This document shows, piece after piece, positions 1-5,405 of a DNA stretch of 9,662 bases. The stretch is from positions 1-9,662 of the forward strand of contig CAZEJS010000043.1 in the NCBI GenBank assembly GCA_964512645.1, read 5' to 3'. Numbering within the stretch: the first letter of the stretch is position 1; the number at the start of each line of letters is the position of its first letter. The DNA is from CAZEJS01 sp964512645 (GTDB taxonomy: Bacteria > Actinomycetota > Geothermincolia > Fen-727 > Anoxymicrobiaceae). Both the position numbers and the translations under genes were made by a program. The notes beneath the pieces were generated by a model. That model was not told the DNA's origin, did no database searches, and saw only the letters and a program-made list of their open reading frames with translations.

Positions 1-444
1 GTGCCGCTGTGGGCGAAGGCGCTCCTGGTCCTCCTGACGCTCTGCGTCGGGTTCGCGGCCGGCTGGGGTCTGGGCGCGCTGTTCATGGGCAACGACCGGG
101 TGAAGAGGACGCCGCCCGACTCCCGCAGCGGTCCCGCGGAAGGGAGCGGCCCGCGGGGCACGCAGCCCTCGAGCAGGGGGCCCGCCGAGGGCAACGGTTT
201 CGCGGAGGGCCAGACGGTGGTAGTGTCCGTTACCAGCGGCACGTGCTCGCTCCGCAGCACCCCCGACACTTCCACGCAGCCGCTCGCGCAACTGGCGAAC
301 GGCTGCAGGCTGAAGGTGCTGTCGGCGATAGCGAAAAAAGACCCCGGCGGCATGCAGTGGTACAACGTTCGGGTAGTTGACAGCGCTTCGGCATACCGGG
401 ACAGGGAGGGGTACGTTGCCGCCCGGTATCTGAAGGAGCCGTGA
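1..444 (+). CDS. Membrane-anchored SH3b-like domain protein, possibly 5' incomplete
   Basis: The protein has an N-terminal hydrophobic helix (about residues 5-29), a Gly/Pro/Ser-rich spacer (about 33-68) and a C-terminal bacterial SH3-like domain (about 69-147). The SH3b call rests on the order of typical elements: CSLRSTPDTST (82-92), a hydrophobic strand RLKVLS (103-108), WYNVRV (120-125) and a closing GYVAARYL (137-144). SH3b domains usually bind peptidoglycan or other envelope ligands. Here the domain should lie outside the membrane, and C82 and C102 could form a disulfide. The spacer repeats the short unit GPAEG (44-48 and 60-64). The GTG at base 1 is the first base of the window, so its ribosome site cannot be seen and the gene may start further upstream; the start of a hydrophobic helix right after it favours a true start. 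The stop overlaps the Shine-Dalgarno of the ABC ATPase gene 12 bases on, so the two are probably translated together. Its partner is unknown; an envelope accessory of the exporter is a guess. Confidence 0.7.
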   Translation: MPLWAKALLVLLTLCVGFAAGWGLGALFMGNDRVKRTPPDSRSGPAEGSGPRGTQPSSRGPAEGNGFAEGQTVVVSVTSGTCSLRSTPDTSTQPLAQLANGCRLKVLSAIAKKDPGGMQWYNVRVVDSASAYRDREGYVAARYLKEP

Positions 445-456
445 GGAGGGACTCGC

Positions 457-1584
457 TTGTTCGATAGGCAGCCTGCGGGGGATTTCCCGCTTCTTGTGAC
501 TCAGGGCATATGCAAGGTGTACCGCATGGGCGACTCCGAGGTCCACGCCCTCAGGGAAGCCTCGATGACGGTGAGGCCGGGTGAGTTCCTGGCGATCATG
601 GGGACGTCGGGGAGCGGCAAGTCCACCCTTCTGCAGATCCTGGGCTGCCTGGACCGCCCTTCCTCGGGCAGGATCTTCATAGAGGGGCAGGACATAGCCA
701 CACTCTCGGATCTCGAGCTGGCGCGCGTCCGCAACCGCAAGCTGGGGTTCATCTTCCAGGCGTTCAACCTGATGCCCCAGGAGACGGCCGCGAACAACGT
801 GGAGGTGCCGCTGCAGTATGCGGGAGTGGGGAAGAAACAGCGCAGGCGGATGGCGGTTGAGGCTTTGATGTCCGTCGGCCTGGCGGACAGGGTCGACCAC
901 CGCCCGGCGGAGCTCTCGGGCGGCCAGCGGCAGCGGGTGGCCATCGCCAGGGCCATCGTCAACAAGCCCCTGGTCATCCTCGCCGACGAGCCCACGGGGG
1001 CCCTCGACTCGAGGTCCGGCATAGAGGTCATGGCGATCCTGCAGCAGCTCAACGACCAGGGCGCGACCATAGTCATGGTAACCCACGACTACAACATCGC
1101 CCAGCACGCCCATCGCGTCATCAAGCTCTCGGACGGGTCGATCATCGAGGACCGTGTCATCGAGGACCGGAAGAGGGCCGGGGGGGCGCCTGTGGAGGCG
1201 GTCCCGGCGCAGGAGGTGGAGCGGCGGGCCCCGGGCCCCCCCGCGGCCGCGCCGGTGCTCCCCGCCGAATCGTTCGAGCCGGTCGTGGTAGAGAGCCCGC
1301 AGAGGCGCCGGGCCGTGCGGCCGGCAGGACATGAGGCGGGGGCCTGGGAGGAGCCCAGGATTTGCGCGCGGTGCAGCAGCGAGAACAGGCCGCAGGGCAG
1401 GCACTGCCGGGAATGCGGTTTTCCGTTGAACCAGACGGACCTCGGCCTGGACAACCTCCGCGCGAGGATCGCCGGAGGCACCGTGAGGTGCGAATCGTGC
1501 GGAAGTCCGAACAGGGCCGTCGCCAGGTTCTGCAGCAGTTGCGGCTCGTCGATGGAAAGGGCGTATTCCGGTGTACAGGGGTGA
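457..1584 (+). CDS. MacB/LolD-type ABC transporter ATPase with two C-terminal zinc ribbons
   Basis: This is a complete ABC nucleotide-binding domain (about residues 11-235) of the MacB/LolD/FtsE class, which powers mechanotransmission or efflux by FtsX-like permeases. Visible motifs are Walker A GTSGSGKST (49-57), Q-loop Q101, signature LSGGQ (153-157), Walker B VILADE (173-178) and the H-loop His in VTHD (H210). Family members usually end near residue 230-250. This one continues with a Pro/Ala-rich linker (about 240-298) and two four-cysteine zinc ribbons, C303/C306/C317/C320 and C345/C348/C359/C362. The tail is the odd part and suggests docking to the other zinc-ribbon proteins of this operon (inference). 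The start is TTG at 457, chosen because GAGGAGGG lies 6 bases upstream. The stop overlaps the probable ribosome site of the permease gene. The linker DNA has a 15-bp tandem duplication and runs of seven G and seven C. The ATPase call is near certain; the transported substrate is unknown. Confidence 0.95.
   Translation: MFDRQPAGDFPLLVTQGICKVYRMGDSEVHALREASMTVRPGEFLAIMGTSGSGKSTLLQILGCLDRPSSGRIFIEGQDIATLSDLELARVRNRKLGFIFQAFNLMPQETAANNVEVPLQYAGVGKKQRRRMAVEALMSVGLADRVDHRPAELSGGQRQRVAIARAIVNKPLVILADEPTGALDSRSGIEVMAILQQLNDQGATIVMVTHDYNIAQHAHRVIKLSDGSIIEDRVIEDRKRAGGAPVEAVPAQEVERRAPGPPAAAPVLPAESFEPVVVESPQRRRAVRPAGHEAGAWEEPRICARCSSENRPQGRHCRECGFPLNQTDLGLDNLRARIAGGTVRCESCGSPNRAVARFCSSCGSSMERAYSGVQG
1142..1169 (+). 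repeat. Short tandem duplication, 15-bp period
   Basis: The 13-mer TCATCGAGGACCG occurs at 1142-1154 and again at 1157-1169. It gives the repeated peptide IEDR...IEDR just after the ABC ATPase core (residues about 230-238). It is in frame and marks the junction between the conserved nucleotide-binding domain and the added tail. Confidence 0.85.
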
Positions 1585-1590
1585 GCGCGC

Positions 1591-2826
1591 ATGAACTTAT
1601 CCGAGCTGCTGAGGACCGCGCTCCACTCGCTGCGCATCAACCTCATACGCTCGACGCTGGCGATCCTCGGGGTCGTGGTCGGTGTCGGTGCGGTAATAGT
1701 GCTCATATCGATGGGACAGGGAGTCAAGACGCAGATATCCGACCAGGTCCGCGGAATGGGCACGGACCTGGTGATCGTCAGACCGGGCAAGGAGATCGCC
1801 CCAGAAGACCAGGAGATAAGCGCCCAGACGTCGAGCATGGCGCTCGCGGCCAGCACCCTCAGCGAAAAAGACGCCGGTAAGGCGCGGGAAGAGAAAGAAC
1901 TGGTCCTGGCGGCGACGGGGGTTATCGAGCAGCAGGCCAGGGTAGAATCGCCGAAAGCGATGGCCGTCAGGGTGGTGGCCGGCGACCCCGACCTCGGGAA
2001 GGTGCGCGACCTGGAATACACCGCCGCCGATAAGGGATGGACCCACGAAGGCGGGGCGCGGGGCGACTGCGCCATAGGCCAGGCGGTCAAGTCCGCGCTC
2101 TTCGAGGAGAAGGCGGGCGACCGGGAGGCCATCGGGAAAAAGCTGGTTATCGGGAACAGGGAGTTCACGGTGAAAGCCGTTATGGTGCCCAGGGAAAAAT
2201 CCCTCATCGCGGACCCCAACCGCCAGGTAGTGATCGGTCTCGAGGACGCGCGCGACCTGTTCGGGGCGCCTGGTACCGACAGGGTGCTGGAAGTGCACGT
2301 CAAGGCCAGGGAAGCCAGCAAGGTCAAGGAAACGAAGGCCGCGTTGAAGGCGAGACTGGAGAAGGTCCACGACGAATCCACTCCGTTCTACGTCTCCACC
2401 CAGGACGACCTCGTGGCGTCCTTCGACAAGATATTCAGCATCCTGACCGCCCTGGTTTTCGGCGTCGCCCTGGTCTCGCTGTCGGAGAGCGCGATAGGGG
2501 TCTCCAACATCATGTACATCGCGGTCAGGGAAAGGACGCGCGAGATAGGGGTGCGCCTGGCGCAGGGCGCCTCCACGCGCGCCATACTCATGCAGTTCCT
2601 GTTAGAGTCCGTGACCCTGTGCGTCATCGGCGCGGCCGTAGGCATCCCCCTCGGATACGGGGTCTCTTTCCTGATCAACAGGTACTCGGTGCTGCCGGCC
2701 CTGACGCCGCTGTGGTCCGTCCTGGTGGCGCTCACGGCGGGGGTCGTGGTGGGCGTGGCGGCCGGCGTCTACCCCGCGTGGAAAGCCACCAAGTCCGATA
2801 TCGCCGAAGTCCTGCGGGCGGAATGA
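1591..2826 (+). CDS. MacB/FtsX-family ABC transporter permease
   Basis: This is the membrane half of the transporter whose ATPase is encoded just upstream, 6 bases away. Four TM helices fit the MacB/LolC/FtsX topology: TM1 about 21-41, then a large extracytoplasmic domain (about 42-278, MacB_PCD-like), TM2 about 279-308, TM3 about 330-360 and TM4 about 375-396. Family signatures are the NPF-like N-terminus, NIMYIAVRERTREIGVR (306-322), which is the usual cytoplasmic coupling loop, and the C-terminal YPAWKATKSDIAEVLRAE (394-411). Such permeases form dimers and use ATP hydrolysis to move or push substrates in the periplasm or at the outer leaflet: macrolides, peptides, lipoproteins, or cell-wall hydrolase regulation. 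The substrate cannot be told here. MacB itself carries its ATPase in the same chain; here the two parts are split. No HlyD-type adaptor is in the window. The ATG is preceded by GGGGTGAG, which overlaps the ATPase stop, so coupling is likely. Confidence 0.93.
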   Translation: MNLSELLRTALHSLRINLIRSTLAILGVVVGVGAVIVLISMGQGVKTQISDQVRGMGTDLVIVRPGKEIAPEDQEISAQTSSMALAASTLSEKDAGKAREEKELVLAATGVIEQQARVESPKAMAVRVVAGDPDLGKVRDLEYTAADKGWTHEGGARGDCAIGQAVKSALFEEKAGDREAIGKKLVIGNREFTVKAVMVPREKSLIADPNRQVVIGLEDARDLFGAPGTDRVLEVHVKAREASKVKETKAALKARLEKVHDESTPFYVSTQDDLVASFDKIFSILTALVFGVALVSLSESAIGVSNIMYIAVRERTREIGVRLAQGASTRAILMQFLLESVTLCVIGAAVGIPLGYGVSFLINRYSVLPALTPLWSVLVALTAGVVVGVAAGVYPAWKATKSDIAEVLRAE

Positions 2827-2838
2827 CGGGAGGTCGAA

Positions 2839-3279
2839 GTGAAGTTCTGTGGCCACTGCGGAGAAGAGAACCTCGACGACGCGAAGTTCTGCGACAGTTG
2901 CGGCAAGCAGTTCGCCGAAGCGCCCGTGAAACAGCCCACGATAAACGTCAAAGCCAGGACGGCGGTCTTGAGCTCTATCGAGACCGGGAAGACCTACGAG
3001 CTCCATCCCGACCGGGACACACTGATAGGGCGGGGGGATTCCGAACGTGGGATCGAGCCGCAGGTGCTGCTGGACGATGCCGCGGCGCTGGAGGACGGGG
3101 TGTCGAGGGTGCACGCCAAGATAATCTGCGAGGGGAACCAGTACTACCTGATCGACCTCGACAGCACCAACTCGACTTACCTGAACAAGCGCAAGCTGCA
3201 GCCCCAGACACACAACAAGCTGAACGACGGCGACGAGATACAGATGGGGCGGTACCTCATGCGCCTGAACCTGATGTAA
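2839..3279 (+). CDS. Zinc ribbon-FHA domain protein
   Basis: A small soluble protein: an N-terminal zinc ribbon with C4, C7, C18 and C21 (start MKFCGHCGEE) is joined to one FHA domain (about residues 40-146). FHA domains bind phosphothreonine peptides. Conserved points are the GR pair (64-65), the S-R-x-H motif (S89, R90, H92) that contacts phosphate, and a T-N-S-T turn (110-113) in place of the usual S-N-G-T. The Gly-to-Ser change in that turn is a mild departure, but the phosphate-binding residues are present. A short insertion before SR-H (about 67-86) lengthens one loop. The start is GTG at 2839 behind GGGAGGT. It sits 12 bases after the permease stop and within an operon that also encodes a Ser/Thr kinase, so the natural ligand is probably a phosphorylated product of that kinase (inference). 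There is no TM segment; it should act in the cytoplasm as an adaptor. It resembles other short zinc ribbon-FHA proteins of high-GC bacteria. Confidence 0.9.
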   Translation: MKFCGHCGEENLDDAKFCDSCGKQFAEAPVKQPTINVKARTAVLSSIETGKTYELHPDRDTLIGRGDSERGIEPQVLLDDAAALEDGVSRVHAKIICEGNQYYLIDLDSTNSTYLNKRKLQPQTHNKLNDGDEIQMGRYLMRLNLM

Positions 3280-3346
3280 GGGCCGTGTAATCTTCCGGCG
3301 GCCGGCCCCTCTCAGGGTCGAGGACGTACGACTGGAGCGTGATTCG
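3280..3346 (+). other. Longest gap within the operon; weak dyad
   Basis: These 67 bases separate the zinc ribbon-FHA gene from the tail-anchored gene. They hold a weak 6-bp dyad (GGGCCG at 3280-3285 and CGGCCC at 3303-3308) with no following T run, so it is not a convincing terminator. GGAG at 3334-3337 serves the ATG at 3347. An internal promoter is possible but no clear -35/-10 pair was seen. Confidence 0.35.
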
Positions 3347-4033
3347 ATGGGGGAAGACAGGGTCCGAGACGAAGAGGAGCGCACGGGTGACGAGGGTGCA
3401 GAGCCCACCCCGGGCACGCGGCTGCTGAAAGACCGGCGCCGCGGCGCCGCGCCGGGGGCCTTCAAGACGATCCTCGTATCCTCCTCGGCGAAAGCGCGGG
3501 CGAAGATAAGGAAATGCGAGGAGTGCGGGCACGACAACGTCCCGGAAGCCGTCTACTGCGAGGGCTGCGGCTCCAACCTCGACGACCAGGAGAAGAAGAA
3601 GGAGTTCGAGGAATCCATGAGGCGCCTCGACGAGTACACGGAGAAGGTCGCCGGCGCAAGGTCGAAAAGAGAAGGCGGGACCATCCTCCGCAGGAGGAAG
3701 GCCCCGGTGATGCAGCCCGCGGCGGACGTCGAGAAAAAGAGCTACCACTCGCAGTACATGCCCGGAGGAGCCGACCGGGTTCAGCAGTACGACCAATCCG
3801 GTTTCAGGTCCGACGTGGCGGCGCCGGTCCGGCAGGGGTACGGGCCGCCCGCGTACCAGCAGCCGGGGGCGGTACAGCCGGTGATGCCCCAGTACGTGGC
3901 GGTGCCGGTGAACTACGCCGTCCCGGCACAACCGAAGACGAGGTCGACCGCTTTCATCGTCGGCGTGGTCCTGCTGGCGTTCCTGGCCGTTGTCCTCATT
4001 GGACTGGTCATAACCATAGTGATCCTGGTGTAG
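3347..4033 (+). CDS. Zinc ribbon protein with C-terminal membrane anchor
   Basis: I do not recognise this as a named family. It has a charged N-terminus (1-50) with a TPGT motif at 21-24, a four-cysteine zinc ribbon (C57, C60, C71, C74), an acidic/basic helical stretch rich in Glu and Lys (about 80-107), a Pro/Gln/Tyr-rich linker (about 135-198) and a single TM helix at the very end (about 201-226, finishing two residues before the stop). The bulk should therefore face the cytoplasm. The linker before the TM, VQPVMPQYVAVP...PAQPK (176-197), matches the linker before the TM of the kinase encoded two genes on, VQQVMP...AQPK (351-370). The protein looks like the kinase scaffold without the kinase and outer domains. 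A role as membrane platform or phospho-substrate for the FHA proteins is inference. The ATG at 3347 follows GGAG by nine bases. Confidence 0.8.
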   Translation: MGEDRVRDEEERTGDEGAEPTPGTRLLKDRRRGAAPGAFKTILVSSSAKARAKIRKCEECGHDNVPEAVYCEGCGSNLDDQEKKKEFEESMRRLDEYTEKVAGARSKREGGTILRRRKAPVMQPAADVEKKSYHSQYMPGGADRVQQYDQSGFRSDVAAPVRQGYGPPAYQQPGAVQPVMPQYVAVPVNYAVPAQPKTRSTAFIVGVVLLAFLAVVLIGLVITIVILV

Positions 4034-4072
4034 CGAAACGCGACCGGAGCCGCGGGACGGGAGGAAGGCGAC

Positions 4073-5371
4073 ATGACTCAGAATGGATTGGGAGGGGCGG
4101 CGCTCACCGTTGACACGGGTCCACTCGCGGGAATCAGGTTTCTCCTGGACCGGCCGCTGGTAACCATAGGCAGGACGGGGGAGAACGACATCAGCCTCGA
4201 TGACCCGATGGTGTCGAAGAACCACTGCCGCATCATCACCCAGGGAGACAACTACCTGGTGGAAGACATGGGCAGCTCGAACGGGACCGTGGTGAACGGC
4301 CAGCAGGTCAACACCTACATGCTGCAGGACGGGGACAAGCTGTTCCTGGGCGAGACCACGCTCACCTTCAACAGGCAAACGGCCGCCGCCGGGGCCGCGA
4401 CGGATGGGCCGGCGGCCGGGGAGGCCGGCGGCCGGAAGTGGCTGTGGGCCACCCTGGGGATCGTGGCCGGGCTGGTGGTGGTCGCCACCGCCGTCGTGCT
4501 TATCCTTATCTTCGTCGTCCTGCCCGAGCGCGATTCGATAGCGCCGACCGTGTCGTTCAACAGGCCGGCGCCCGGCGACGCGTTCCTGATATCGATGCCC
4601 GTCCCCAACGGAACGGACATCCCCGTGGAGGTCACCGCGTCCGACGACAAAGGCCTCGATCGCGTGGACATCCTCGCCGGCGAGGGCACTACCCCGGTGA
4701 AGACCTTCAAGGCCTCGTCGTCCCGGCGGGAGTCGGGCGGAAAGGGGCAGAAGACCGAGAAGTTCACCATGGTATGGCATGCCAAAGACGTCGGCGAGCA
4801 AACCCTCAAGGTCAAGGCGTACGACTGGAGGGGGAACGTCTCCGGCACGGAGTCGGTGCAGGTCAAGGTGGACCTCAACGCCGACGTCAACAACGCGCAC
4901 GCATACTGCCAGCAGATAGACCAGAAGATCGCCGAATACAACGTCTTCAAGGGGAAGTTTTCCAGCGCCTACGGGGGCGCTTCCAGAAACACCACTTCCG
5001 CGGAGTGGGTCCAGACGGACGCGGTGTTCACCGAGATCCTCCGGGAAAGGCGGTCCCTGCTCGAGCGCCTCAACGCCATGAACCCGCCCCCGCAGTTCGC
5101 CGAGTCCCATAACGCTTTCAAGGCGACAGTCGAGAGCGCGATCAGCGCGGACGAGGCGGCGATCCGGTGGGCGGGAGCGATGTACTACGCCAGCGACCCC
5201 TACTACAGAGTGTACTACCCCGAATCGGTTTCGGCGGCGAACGGCTACAAGAAACAGGTGGAGAGCTACAGCGCCGCGGCGCAGGGCAACGCCGCTGCCT
5301 TCAACAGGGTCAACACGGCAGCCAGGCAGGGCCAACTGGGAATTACGGGACCGATTGCGCGGCTGCAGTAG
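4073..5371 (+). CDS. FHA-TM-Ig-like ectodomain membrane protein
   Basis: A single-pass membrane protein. Residues about 10-100 form an FHA domain with the key residues GR (33-34), S48/N50/H51 in SKNHCR and S-S-N-G-T (68-72), so it should bind phosphothreonine in the cytoplasm. An Ala/Gly linker leads to one TM helix (about 123-149). Outside lies an Ig-like beta domain (about 157-267; LDRVDILAGEG and ...LKVKAYDWRGNVSG are typical strands of bacterial Ig-like folds), then a helical region (about 270-432) with Tyr- and Ala-rich stretches. It has no zinc ribbon, unlike its neighbours. The outer half resembles that of the kinase encoded next: Ig-like domain, then a helical domain with the motif LERLNAMNPPPQF (330-342), compared with VQSVGSMSPPAGM in the kinase. 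It may be a co-receptor of the kinase, with its inner FHA domain reading phosphorylation (inference). The ATG at 4073 has GGAGGAAGG just upstream. Confidence 0.88.
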   Translation: MTQNGLGGAALTVDTGPLAGIRFLLDRPLVTIGRTGENDISLDDPMVSKNHCRIITQGDNYLVEDMGSSNGTVVNGQQVNTYMLQDGDKLFLGETTLTFNRQTAAAGAATDGPAAGEAGGRKWLWATLGIVAGLVVVATAVVLILIFVVLPERDSIAPTVSFNRPAPGDAFLISMPVPNGTDIPVEVTASDDKGLDRVDILAGEGTTPVKTFKASSSRRESGGKGQKTEKFTMVWHAKDVGEQTLKVKAYDWRGNVSGTESVQVKVDLNADVNNAHAYCQQIDQKIAEYNVFKGKFSSAYGGASRNTTSAEWVQTDAVFTEILRERRSLLERLNAMNPPPQFAESHNAFKATVESAISADEAAIRWAGAMYYASDPYYRVYYPESVSAANGYKKQVESYSAAAQGNAAAFNRVNTAARQGQLGITGPIARLQ

Positions 5372-5390
5372 CGGTAGAACTCACGGAACG

Positions 5391-5405
5391 GGAGGTATGC
5401 GTTGA
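5391..5405 (+). promoter_or_regulatory. Shine-Dalgarno deciding the TTG start, with an overlapping ATG-CGT-TGA
   Basis: GGAGGT (5391-5396) lies five bases before the TTG at 5402, the only start that gives the N-terminal zinc ribbon. An ATG immediately after the ribosome site (5397-5399) is out of frame and stops after two codons (TGA 5403-5405, overlapping the TTG). It may be chance, or it may reduce kinase translation by competing for ribosomes. Confidence 0.6.

Noticed and set aside
1..444. Gene 1 as the HlyD-type adaptor of the exporter
   Set aside because: The mature region is an SH3b-like domain of about 80 residues, without coiled-coil hairpin, lipoyl or barrel parts.
1089..2381. 430-codon minus-strand open frame
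   Set aside because: It is antisense to the ABC ATPase tail and permease; the Ser/Arg-rich translation shows no domain.
2037..3290. 417-codon plus-strand open frame across permease and FHA gene
   Set aside because: It is an alternative frame of two real genes; the translation is Arg/Gly-rich and motif-free.
3280..3308. Possible terminator after the zinc ribbon-FHA gene
   Set aside because: The stem is only 6 bp with a 17-base loop and no T run.
3257..5335. Very long minus-strand open frame (692 codons)
   Set aside because: It is antisense to three good plus-strand genes with FHA and zinc-ribbon motifs, and its translation is Arg/Gly/Val/Leu-rich low-complexity without motifs, as expected opposite high-GC genes.
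5385..5389. GGAAC resembling an ECF -35 element before the kinase
   Set aside because: It lies two bases before the ribosome site, leaving no room for a -10 and transcript start ahead of the gene.
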